DNA of 64,000 nucleotides from Lepas anatifera. Its lineage: Eukaryota; Arthropoda; Thecostraca; Lepadidae. Both the position numbers and the translations under genes were made by a program. The notes under the pieces were generated by a model, which did no database searches, was not told the origin of the DNA, and saw only the letters and a list, made by a program, of their open reading frames with translations. Below, piece by piece: positions 48,544 through 57,549 of this stretch. Positions within the stretch are counted from its first letter, which is position 1; each line of letters opens with the position of its first letter. The stretch is from contig JAOTON010002243.1 of NCBI GenBank assembly GCA_034440635.1, forward strand, positions 350,501-414,500, written 5' to 3'.

Positions 48544-49158
48544 TCAGCTGTTTCTACTTAAAAAGACGCATACCACCAGCTCACGCTACATCCAGACAGT
48601 AGAGTTCTCAGTACCTTCATCAGTCACAAAAGTTTGGACAGGTACACTAGGGTCAACTTTGGCTTAGTGTCAGCTGGGCCTTGCTTCCAGCGGGTCATGA
48701 CGGACATATTGAAGGACGTAGATGGCGCTGAGGCCTATCTTGATAACGTCTTTGTCCATGCCTCCTCTCAGGAAGAGCATGATGCCCGGGTTGCCCAGGT
48801 CCTGTCCGTGTTTAAGGCTCCCAACGTTAGAGTAAACTGGGTGAAGAGCAGTCGCAACCAGGGGGAGATCTCCTTCCTTGGATATATCGTGTCTGCGGCT
48901 GGAGTAAGAATAGATCCGTTGCTGGTGAAGCCGCTGCTGGATGCTCCCGATCCTAGTGATGTCAAGACCCTGAAAGTGTTTCTGGGGTCCGTTGGCTTCC
49001 ATGCCAAGTTCATTCCGCAGTTTGCGGACATGGTGGAGCCGCTGCGTGCTGCTCTGAGAGCAGACGAGTTCGTCTGGACCGAGTCCCTAACCAGAACAGT
49101 GGGAAGGGTCAAGGAGGCCATCCGCCGTGCCCCAGCGCTGGCCATATACGACTCGAGG
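48544..49158 (+). pseudogene. Gypsy RT C-terminal part, altered active site
   Basis: After the SINE the frame contains stops until 48634. It then reads NFGLVSAGPCFQRVM, the block normally FGL-SAPA-FQR, and AYLDNVFVHAS at the active site. The family has YLDD; the second catalytic Asp is Asn here, which would abolish polymerisation. LGYIVSAAGVRIDP and FLGSVGFHAKFIPQFADM follow as in Gypsy RT, leading into the connection region. The SINE at 49171 ends this segment. Confidence 0.88.
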
Positions 49159-49170
49159 CAGGCAGTGGTT

Positions 49171-49353
49171 AATAATAATTTATCGGGCTTATCGACGCAT
49201 TACTGCCAGGGTCATATGGCGTCGCCAACTCTTTCCTTGTTGGAAGGGATTCTTGGGAGTCAGCTTGCTCCTTGTTCAGGGAAGCCACCGGGCCTTGAAC
49301 CCGGGTCGGCTGCGTGGCAGACAGCTACTGACCACTCCACTACCGCGCCCCCA
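49171..49353 (-). mobile_element. tRNA-derived SINE before RNase H, 12 bp TSD
   Basis: A second SINE in the same pol gene, in the same orientation. CAGGCAGTGGTT is exactly repeated at 49159-49170 and 49354-49365. It has a few internal deletions relative to the 48344 copy, such as the missing CACCAA segment. Confidence 0.95.
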
Positions 49354-49985
49354 CAGGCAGTGGTTGTCACTACTGATGCCAGTGCTGTAGGCTGTGGAGT
49401 CTGCCTGTCCCAAGTGGATAGTGGGGGCAGAGAGCAGGTCCTGGCCTATGCCTCCAAAGCCTTCACCTCCTCCGAGATGAACTACTCGGTGGTGGAGAAG
49501 GAGGCGTTGGCTTGCGTGTGGGCAGCCGAGAAATGGCGACATTATCTGGGAGGCGCAGGTTCACGCTCCGCACGAACCACAAGGCGCTGTGCACAATCTT
49601 CGGTCCAAAGGGATCGAACAGAGTGGGATGCCGCGTCGCGAGATAGGAAGCCCGACTGCTGGAGTACAGCTTTGATGTCCAATACATCGAGTCGGCGCGC
49701 AACCCTCTGGCGGATGGATTATCCAGGCTGCCTGTGTCCCAGTCCGACTAGAATGATGATGACACCGTGCAGGTGGCGTCGATATCGGGGGCAGCGGCCA
49801 TCTCAGTGTCCGAGATGGAAACAGCAGCTGCGGCAGACGAGACGTTAGAACTTGTGAGCGAGCTAGGTAGGAAAGGCTGGACGTTGCGCCGTAGTGAAGT
49901 GGATGAGCGTGCAGAAGTGTTTTCCGGGGTAAGGAACGAGCTCTTGAGTAAGGGGGCGCTGTTGTTCTGAGGCGACCGCCTGGTA
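49354..49985 (+). pseudogene. Gypsy RNase H, frameshifted
   Basis: VVVTTDASAVGCGVCLSQ is the start of RNase H with its catalytic Asp (TDAS), and YSVVEKEALACVWAAEKWRH holds the conserved Glu region. The frame is lost after LGG near 49555; in another phase LRTNHKAL and YSFDVQYIESARNPLADGLSRL recover the rest of the domain, so one base has been gained or lost. An acidic tail follows before the integrase. Confidence 0.85.
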
Positions 49986-50718
49986 GTGCCAGGGGCGCTG
50001 AGGCAGCGCGTGTTGAGCAACGCCCATGAGGGGCATCAAGGAGTGGCGCGCACTAAGCAAAGGCTGCGGACGCGGTTCTGGTGGCCTGGCATTGATGAGG
50101 CGGTTACTGCCCTCGTCAAAGGCTGTACCGTCTGCGCGCGCCACGATGAGCACGCGAAAGTGCAGAGACCACCGCTCTTGACAATTCCCCTCTCCGAGAG
50201 GGTGTGGCAAAGGGTAATGATAGATATCATAGGCCCCATGAAGGGACCTCTGAATGAGCAGTATGGCATCGTGCTGTGCGACCTGTACAGCCGATGGCCT
50301 GAAGTCGCTCTCTGTCAGGAAGTGACTGCAGCGACTGTCACATCCTTCCTAGACGCAGTGTTTGTGCGGGAGGGTGTTCCTGACGAGATGATATCGGATA
50401 ACGGACCTCAGTTCAGGTCCGCCTTTATGGCCGACTACCTCAAGCGGCTCGGAGTAAGCCAGACGTTCAGTTCACCCTACTCGCCGCAGACCTGCAGACT
50501 GGTGAAACGTCTGAACAGGACGGTCAAGGGTGCTTTCCAGTCAGCGCGCCTGGCTGGGGAACCCCGTGCCAGCTTCCTGAGGAAGTTCCTCAGAGAGCAC
50601 AGGGCCACGCAGCATCCTGCGACTGGGGTGTCGCCTTTTTTCGCTATGAGAGGGCGGGAGGCGAAGACGCTAGTACATGTGTTACCACCTTCTAGCTCTA
50701 GTGACGTTCCGGATGCGA
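49986..50718 (+). pseudogene. Gypsy integrase, catalytic Glu replaced
   Basis: An HHCC zinc-binding region is present (NAHEGHQG...CTVCARH). The core has VMIDIIGPMKG and ISDNGPQFRS with the first two Asp residues. The third acidic position, usually NG-VER-NRTLK, reads CRLVKRLNRTVK, so Glu is Lys. This predicts loss of strand-transfer activity. The frame runs out at FRFRYIQ where the LINE begins; its C-terminal part resumes at about 52640. Confidence 0.9.
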
Positions 50719-50870
50719 GATTCAGATTCAGATATATTCAAACAAGGTCCACTCAAGAGGGCTGTTCACTTGTCCACGTCGACATGATAAAACAATAAAA
50801 GATGACGTAAAAGACATAAAATCAACACCTATGCACTCGCACATCACGCAGCACCAAAACACACATCACA

Positions 50871-51335
50871 TCAGCCCAACCATGCCGGAGATTTTATAAA
50901 ATTCCTAAGACTGGTCTTAAAATGCGGATCACCCGGCAGAAGCCCACTCTGGTTTAATACTGCCACCCCACGATAGGACAGACGCCGGCGGCCGTACTCC
51001 GTGCGTATCAAAAGGAGGGTCCACAATGCGGCGCCGCGAGTGTCATGTTGGTGCAATAGGCTGGCCCTCCTGCCAAAAGTCTGCCACACATATTCCGGGA
51101 GTCCAGTCACTACAATCCGTTCAACGGCACGCACAGTCGAGAAACAAGCCAGCTGCTTGGCAGTAAGCCAGTCAAGTTCCGAAATCGCGTCAGATATGTG
51201 GTCATATCGCCTCCGACCAGTCACATCTCGTGCAGCAAAGTTTAATATTTTCTGGACACGGCGCAATTGCACCTCTCCACAAGAGCCGTAAATAGACATA
51301 CAATACCGAATGATAGATAAAACGAGTGATTCCAC
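50871..51335 (-). pseudogene. LINE C-terminal segment, frameshifted
   Basis: In another phase from the RT, the minus strand reads LVLSIIRYCMSIYGSC, VQKILNFAARDVTGRRR and ELDWLTAKQLACFSTVRAV. These are the post-RT blocks of the same LINE group. One indel between 51335 and 51431 separates it from the RT frame. Confidence 0.85.
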
Positions 51336-51430
51336 AATGACCTTGAGGGCGGCGCGGGGATTACGTGACGAGCATGGCTAGGCGCTATTAGAATTCCCAT
51401 ACACTTCTTTGACACAACATCAATGTGTGA

Positions 51431-52588
51431 CTAATAATTCATGTTTCTATCCATGGTAAGCCCTAGATTTTTAACGACTCTGGCATCGGGAATTTTGGTA
51501 CCGCAGAAAGCGGTGGCTACTGGTGGAATGTCGCGAAGCATAGCCGGCGTACCGAGAACCACCATCTGGGTTTTCTGGGCATTAGCCTTCATGTCATTGG
51601 CACAAAACCATTGGTACAGGGTGCAGAGGGCGACCTGCATGCGTCCAACCAACTGTTCCAAATCACATTTTTTACCACTGACGAGAATCTGTGTGTCGTC
51701 AGCGTACTGGACCACAGTCACGTCGCTGCCAACACAAAGACTCAAGTCATTGGCGTACAATATGTACAATAAACAAGACAAGGCTCCACCTTGAAAAATT
51801 CCTGTGTTATTTTCACGTGATCTCGACACTTCGCAGTCGCCGTCTGCCCCACTGCGTACCTGGACCTGCTGGGTGTGTCCCTCAAGGTAACTGCGAAATC
51901 AGTCTGCTTCGACGCCATACAAAGATAGCTTTTCGAGCAATTTCGAGTGGGGAACAACATCAAAGCATTTAGAGAGATCCAAGAGCACTAGTATAGAAAT
52001 TTCGCGTTTGTCTATGGCCTGGAGTGCTGCATCTGTAATGACATGAAGAGCAGACTCAGTAGAGTGAAATTTCCTATAGCCGTGTTGAGCGTCCGAAAGC
52101 AATTTGTTGTTTTCCAGGTATTGGGTAAGCTGTTTTTGCACAACACGTTCAACCAATTTGGAAATGGCCGGAAGGATTGATATAGGTCGAGTGTCAGATG
52201 GCTTCGCAGTTACCTTGCCTTTCGGAATAGGTGTTACGAGAGCGTGCTTCCACTCTCTCGGAACTGAGCCAGTAGTCAAACTAGTATTGACAACATCCAA
52301 CAGAGCTGGTCCTAACCCGAAAAAGAACTTTTGGAGCATATAAATGCTAACACCATCCGTACCGGTAGATTTTGAAGGTCGCATTGATGCCAAAGTGATG
52401 CAAAGAGTCTGCAAGTCGATTGGTTGAATTTTAAAAGAACAGGTCGGTACTCGAGGTAAAAGAGTTGGGACAACTCTGGTGGTTGGAGGGACACTGGCCG
52501 CAGTGGTGGGGCCAATCGAAATGTAAAAGACGTCAAGCGCGTCAGGCGTAATGTTGGGTATGACACACACACAAGCATCACTGCTCAC
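51431..52588 (-). pseudogene. LINE reverse transcriptase, single nonsense codon
   Basis: One frame carries most RT blocks: TGTDGVSIYMLQKF, WKHALVTPIPKGK, DTRPISILPAISKLVERVV, DAQHGYRKFHSTESAL, ILVLLDLSKCFDVVPH, GALSCLLYILYANDLSL and the active site VQYADDTQI with both Asp residues. A TGA at about 51896 sits where the family has Trp (WFRSYL). The frame continues to KNLGLTMDRN and is lost near 51431. The order and motifs place it in the CR1/Jockey group of non-LTR elements. Confidence 0.88.
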
Positions 52589-52639
52589 AGGTTCACTCAG
52601 ATCGCCGTGTCCGTCAGTATTTCAGTCGTCACCAGGAGC

Positions 52640-53067
52640 GTTATAGACTAGGACATGATAGTCGCGCCACAGCTCTGCTATCGTGGCACAAGGGTGACTG
52701 GATACGAGTGCGGAAACCCGTCAGCGGCCGACTGGAAGGCGAACGGCCCGTGCAGGTAAGTAGCCGCACCGGACCGGTCAACTACCGCACCAGCGACGGT
52801 AAGCGAGTGCATGCCAGGCGACTGGTGCGCAGTGATTCCGACGGGACCCACGGGGTAAGTGGGGCAGATCTGGCCCCTGAGTTGATGACCCTTGGTCCAC
52901 CGCTTCCTGCTGCCGTCCCTAACGCGGATCCAGTGCCGACTCCGGCACAAGATGTCGTTTCGGATCCTCCTGTGAGGGAGCCAAGAAGTACTCCGCCTGA
53001 ACCTCTCAGTTTCAGTACGCGGCGTAGCTCTCGAGTTACGAGAGCCCCTAACAGATTGTCGCCGTAG
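52640..53067 (+). pseudogene. Gypsy integrase C-terminal part
   Basis: RYRLGHDSRA followed by WHKGDWIRVRKPVSGR matches the GDWV-VRKP segment at the end of Gypsy integrases. A Pro/Ser-rich tail ends LSFSTRRSSRVTRAPNRLSP, common at the end of such pol proteins. It is the continuation of 49986-50718 after the LINE. Confidence 0.85.
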
Positions 53068-53115
53068 ACGTTCGGGGCGTTAGTGGGAGTTGCGATCGTG
53101 GGAGAGTTTCGTTTT

Positions 53116-53131
53116 AAGAAAGGGGCGGTGT
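53116..53131 (+). other. polypurine tract
   Basis: AAGAAAGGGGCGG directly precedes the 3' LTR, the expected site for plus-strand DNA priming. Confidence 0.75.
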
Positions 53132-53470
53132 TGTGGTGTGTAACAAGTGTCGCTGCCGCGTCAGTTGGTCGTAAGTTATCGTCAGTCAGTTATCGTATCG
53201 TAAGTATTACCGAGCTTTGGGTTAAAGTCAATAAGAGATGTTCGCTGTTTTGTTTTTAATTAAATATATTTAGATTAGAAAACGACAGCGTAGCACAAGT
53301 GATGGGCGGCGCCCTTCTGTTATTGTGCGACCACGTGGAAGGATTGGCGATTGTGTGGGATTTGTGTTTCAAGTGCTGTGGGCACCATTTTCAGCATAAT
53401 ATAGCTGGACCGGAACACTCATCTTTACTGTGTAAGTGTGTAAGCTTCATTCCTCACCAGAGACACAACA
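53132..53470 (+). repeat. 3' LTR of the Gypsy-type element
   Basis: 339 bp, starting TGTGGTGTGTAACAAG and ending GAGACACAACA. It differs from the 5' LTR by an extra GTCGTAAGTTATCGTCAG-containing stretch and scattered substitutions. Confidence 0.95.
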
Positions 53471-53539
53471 ACTGAAGACCAATTTGATTCCTTTTTGGGA
53501 ATCATAGGGACCTTGGCTTAAAATACTACCCCATCGATA

Positions 53540-53825
53540 CTCCCTAAGAACGCCTCTTATTCTTACGCTTCACCCACCTATATCAAATACATTTCTTTGA
53601 AATGCCTTTACTATGCCTCTCTTTTATTCCATCCATTATTCACAGCAAAAGCTTGATAACTCATTTTTTTGTTGGAATTCCGGTAGGATACCCTAAATAC
53701 CCACGGTGTTTTCCCTTAAATACCTCCGATATTCATCTTAAATAACTATATTTCCCTTATATAGGTACCTCAATTGCTACCCCTTATATACCTCCATTAT
53801 ATACCCCTATTATTCTTTTTAAATG
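53540..53825. repeat. degenerate TATATACCCC-rich tract
   Basis: Short words such as AAATACCTCC, TATATACCTCC and TATATACCCCTA recur without a fixed period. A degraded simple or minisatellite repeat is likely. Confidence 0.45.
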
Positions 53826-53829
53826 TCTT

Positions 53830-53900
53830 CACTGGCGGACGCAGGAGCGCCGTTCGGGGGAACTCCAGTTTGGGGGAAATGTTTTTTGTGATGCGTAATG
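53830..53900. mobile_element. hAT-type MITE, left end only
   Basis: CACTGGCGGACGCAGGAGC matches the MITE terminus at 39004 and 34514, but no partner terminus was found in the next few hundred bases. Likely a truncated copy. Confidence 0.45.
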
Positions 53901-54289
53901 AGCTTTTTTCACTGTTGAAACATCTAAACATGTAATATAATTTTTGAAATATATAACGGGCGGGCCACTCGCCAGCTTCCCCCAGTATAGCGCAAGTCCC
54001 GCGCGGGCTGTTTTGCCTGTTTGAGGACCATATACTCAACTTCTTCTAGGATCTAACTAAAGGTTACCCTGCAGTACACACATAGGACATAATTGATAAT
54101 AAAAGAGATGAGACGTAAATTAAAACCCGAGGCTTATCATTCCTCGGTACCTAACTGGTAAACCGAAAAAAACTATGTTTCTTGTGTGTAACAATCAACA
54201 AATCCGTTCGCACGAGCCATGGACCATTTGTTTCTGCATGCATATATATCCAGATGTACCCTTTGGTCCCCAGCATCGAACAGGACTCA

Positions 54290-54500
54290 CAAAACTCAAA
54301 ACCCGACGCGACTTATCGAAACAACGACGGATATGACCCTTTGAAGCACAATTTTGGCCACGACTCTTCTAAACACAACATCCGATAAACAGAATTGCCG
54401 ACACGGCTCGTGGAAACAACGACCGATACAACTCGTCGAAACAAAATTTCAACACGATCCGTATAAACGCAACATCTGATACGACAGGCTTAGGGGAAAC
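54290..54500. repeat. degenerate tandem repeat, CGAAACAACGACCGATACGACTC-like
   Basis: Units of about 28-35 bp with GAAACAA(C) followed by CGA-GATA-GAC-C recur six or seven times. Translation gives a YDPLKHNFGHDSSKHN-like periodicity that reflects the unit and is not taken as a gene. Confidence 0.5.
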
Positions 54501-54557
54501 AAAAGTCTTCTCGCAGTTCAAGCGTCAATCGTTCATCATTCACTGTTGCCAGCAGGC

Positions 54558-55345
54558 TTAGAAAGAAACAGATAAAAGCAGTTCTTGCTTTTGATAGCTC
54601 ATAGCGCAGCCTTCAACACACAGCAGCTCCATCCCGAACGATGCACTACGTGAGCAGTACTTGCAGGCCATTCTCTGAGCCGAGAGCAGAGGAAGATGCT
54701 GCTTCGACGAATCGTATAGGATGCTGAGGTGTACATCTGCCTTCTTATATCTTCTTTTTGAGGGTGCCACCGCTGGAGGCATGGCGCTGTGTTGTCACTG
54801 GCTCGTGCGGGGGAAGCCCTCAGCATACTGTGCGAGTGCTTGGAAACCTTTCCAAGGTGCTGGCTCCTCGCCTCAGGAAATGCAGTCTCGCTTGTTCTTG
54901 AGTCATCCTTTACAAAGAGCAACATCCCAACATAAGGCGAAGATCGGTAAGTACCACTTCCGGGCCCAAAAGGGAATTTTATACAAGTGACTGGCCAAAC
55001 CGTCTTGTTCGCCACTTCCATTTAGTTTTGAGTCTTTGATGAAAGTGGGGCATTTGATTTCTCTTTCTTGTTAATTGTACCGAAGACCGCCTGACACTGT
55101 TCCTTTCCCAGCATCAGTTGACACTACCGTCACCACTATATTGTATTTCCACTTTAGAACCAGAACTTCTCCTGAAGAACGACAGTCTCCTGTATCCCTG
55201 GTGTCTTTTTGAGGTGCATATATCCATGGTGGAAATGACATCAGGATGACCGATGCGATTCTCTCGTGCTGTACCTGTGTAACGGCAGCCATACTGCGAG
55301 GACAGATACTCGGCCAGGGAGTTACTGCTCATGAATCATCCGCAT
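54558..55345 (-). pseudogene. piggyBac-family transposase remnant
   Basis: Minus-strand fragments in several frames follow the C-terminal half of piggyBac transposases: VYADDS (a D region), LAEYLSSQYGCRYTGTARENR (family: LL-YL---G-YGTGT-R-NR), VEIQYSGDGSV or YNIVVTVVSTDAG (family: V-WYDNK-V-VVST--G), RKWYLPIFALCWDVAL (family: KKWYWPLF---DMA-VNAW) and a Cys-rich end MACKYCSRSASFGMELLCVEG. Multiple frameshifts and stops show it is dead. No TTAA-bounded termini were found nearby, so it cannot be tied directly to the non-autonomous elements at 13.8, 17.2, 60.2 and 61.3 kb. Confidence 0.75.
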
Positions 55346-55532
55346 ACACAGCTGAAGTCTTGAGGTGTCCCAGAGTCGCTATAAGCGATATTACTTGTTT
55401 ACGCGGAGGTTCATCTCAAGCCACTCTGAGGTCAGCTTGTGAGCTATGAGGTCTCGTGGAGCCTCAATGTGCATCCACCTTCATGCATCAGAAAGTCGTG
55501 TATGATGCCATGGAGCCTTGGAGTTGTATGAT

Positions 55533-55688
55533 TCACAAATTGCTGAGTTCATATGGCGTTGTTAACTCTCACTCTGTTGGAAGGGTATAGTGAGGATCAG
55601 GAAGTCTATATTCAGTATTTCCGCCGCGGATTTGAACCCGGTCAGTGGCGTGGAAGCCCAGCGCGCTACCACTGTGCCTTCGCACCCC
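55533..55688 (-). mobile_element. tRNA-derived SINE, diverged copy
   Basis: Shares CATATGGCGTTG and TCTGTTGGAAGGG with the family. The minus-strand head has GGCACAGTGGTAGCGC (A box) and GGGTTCAAATCCGC (B box). TGTATGAT at 55525-55532 and 55689-55696 may be the target duplication. Confidence 0.78.
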
Positions 55689-56388
55689 TGTATGATGTAA
55701 TACATAATTGTCCTACAGAGCAGCTTGAGTCCCCACTTACCTGGTTTGTTCTGTATGTTTTGTATAAGTTTCCAGCACCAGTACCCTCTTACACTACCAT
55801 GACCTCTTCCAATGCCTGCTCAGGTGTGGCTAGAACATCCAAACACTGGTGACGGTAGTGTCCGTGATTGCATCCATAACGAGCCAGGTCTTAGAAATCT
55901 GCCTCCGATTGTGTTCACGTGCTCGTTGTTGTTAAAGTAGAAGAAGTTGTAGAAGTTGTTGAAGTAGAAGAGTGCCCGAATGAGTCGGAGGCGTTTCAAA
56001 GACGTGTGGTCAGCAACTTGGGAAACTCGAGTTTCGTTTGCCCAACAATTTTCCATTTCAGAAAGTTATATGACACCCATGTGCAGCGAAATCTCGAGGA
56101 ACCCCATTACCTCTGGTCTGTCCGTGAGGAAAGTCGTAGCTATATCTGTCTGCCTTGCTTGCAAATTGCTCTAGCAAGGCATGATATGATTCGGTATTAG
56201 GAAAGAGCAGGATTATTATATTTCTTAGACTAGACTGATGAATGCCTATATTGCTAGATCGATTGCTTAGAACTATCCACCTCAATTGCTCATCGGATCA
56301 AAAATAACGATATTTTATTTTGGGCAGCATCAGGGAGCAAAATATAAGTCGGGAATGACTAGTTGACTTTGATCGCCGTGCTTGGGAT

Positions 56389-56822
56389 TAAAGGGAATGT
56401 GGCACATTGGTCGAATCCCGGAATTAAGTGTAATTAGGGGTATTTTTAGCCTAAAATCATGGAAATGCCCATGATTTTTGGAAAAATTTACTATGAGCTC
56501 AAAGTTTTGAAATTCAAAATGCTCCTCTATGGTGAGAAATAAACCTCTGTCTGTGCATGACGTCATGATATGGCAGCACTACTACCATATTCAATAGGTT
56601 TCAATAGGCTGACTACTCACCGTGACGTCAGCATGACGTCACGCCAACAGCTGACAACTGTGACCGGCTCCTTGGTTACATTTTGGGTACATTTCAGTTA
56701 GGTTTTTAGTTTTTATCTACGGAAATTTGAGTTCCAAGACAGATGATGTTGAGACGTTTTGTGCTTTACAACATGGCTATCTCAGTTAAAATCACGTTAT
56801 AAAGGTGCCACAATTCTCTTTA
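56389..56822. mobile_element. MITE with TTTAAAGGGAATGTGGCAC-type ends
   Basis: TTAAAGGGAATGTGGCAC at the left is mirrored by GTGCCACAATTCTCTTTAA at the right, 434 bp apart. It belongs with 22016-22830 as one TIR family. No coding sequence. Confidence 0.7.
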
Positions 56823-56991
56823 AAGGGCACGCAACACCTAAAGCCCATTTCATCGCCTTTAGAAAAGAGGGAACGCATTACCCAGGACTCTGTGGGATAG
56901 TGTCTGGTATTCAAACACATTTTTAGACCTGTTTATCAGATTGAGTGGGATAGCCAAATTTTATTCACCCTTGGGCACCATTTTAATACCG

Positions 56992-57050
56992 GCTGATTGG
57001 TGGAGGCACGTTCATTTGCATCGCGAGAACTCCAGCAGAAAGGTCTCCAT
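56992..57050 (+). repeat. 59 bp direct repeat, copy 1
   Basis: GCTGATTGGTGGAGGC...TCGCGAGAACTCCAGCAG. A second copy with four or five differences is at 57491-57549. The spacing is 440 bp. Confidence 0.8.
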
Positions 57051-57179
57051 GAAATGACAGAGCTTTAATATCAGTAGCATTTTAATTGAAAATTGTCACA
57101 TAAAACGAAATGCTTCAGACCACTTATATTCCATACGTTGGCAATAATTTTGGACACCAATCATCCATTTTACCTCCAC

Positions 57180-57252
57180 CCCTCTGCGGAGGCGAAATAT
57201 ATGATGGTCTCTTCCAGCGCTTTGGGGAAAATTCCCCCTGTGTCCGCCAATG
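57180..57252. mobile_element. hAT-type MITE, right end only
   Basis: TCTTCCAGCGCTTTGGGGAAA...CTGTGTCCGCCAATG corresponds to the right end of the 5358-5689 MITE. The left terminus is missing. Confidence 0.6.
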
Positions 57253-57490
57253 CACAGTACAAACACCAGCCCATCTATCCACCCATGTGCACATAATGTC
57301 TACAAAACCTATCCCCTCCCTCAGTCCAACAGCAGACACAACCACTGCCATTCTCAACACCACTCATTCAGGTTTTATAATGCGCCCGCGACCCTTCCCC
57401 AACGTGGCTTGAAGTCAGCGTCAGCGGTGCCCAGCGCGAACTCTCTAACCTCTGTGCCCGCAGGCAAGCAGCAGCCAGCGGATGGCGGCC

Positions 57491-57549
57491 GCTGATTGGT
57501 GGAGGCGCGTTCACTTGTATCGCGAGAACTCCAGCAGAAAGTTCTCCAT
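57491..57549 (+). repeat. 59 bp direct repeat, copy 2
   Basis: The second copy of the 56992-57050 sequence, in the same orientation. A truncated hAT-type MITE end lies between the two. Confidence 0.8.

Larger units (their letters stand above)
50720..52635 (-). mobile_element. 5'-truncated CR1/Jockey-like LINE inserted in integrase
   Basis: A minus-strand LINE whose RT and C-terminal region remain, with no endonuclease or ORF1 and hence strong 5' truncation. The 3' end on the left carries a short repeated TGAATC tail near 50737. Integrase codons stop on the left and resume on the right, so the boundaries are good to about 20 bp; the duplication was not resolved. Confidence 0.85.
46411..53470 (+). 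mobile_element. Gypsy-type LTR retrotransposon, nested and inactive
   Basis: The element spans LTR to LTR with an exact 5 bp duplication ACTGA outside both ends (46406-46410, 53471-53475). It carries gag, protease, RT, RNase H and integrase remnants in Gypsy order, with a primer-binding site after the left LTR and a purine tract before the right one. Two SINEs and one LINE are inserted. Without the insertions it would be about 4.8 kb. Stops, frame shifts and lost catalytic residues show it cannot act on its own. No env-like ORF is present. Confidence 0.95.

Noticed and set aside
46791..53067. Intact endogenous-retrovirus-like element with env
   Set aside because: No third ORF after integrase; all pol domains carry stops, shifts or active-site changes.
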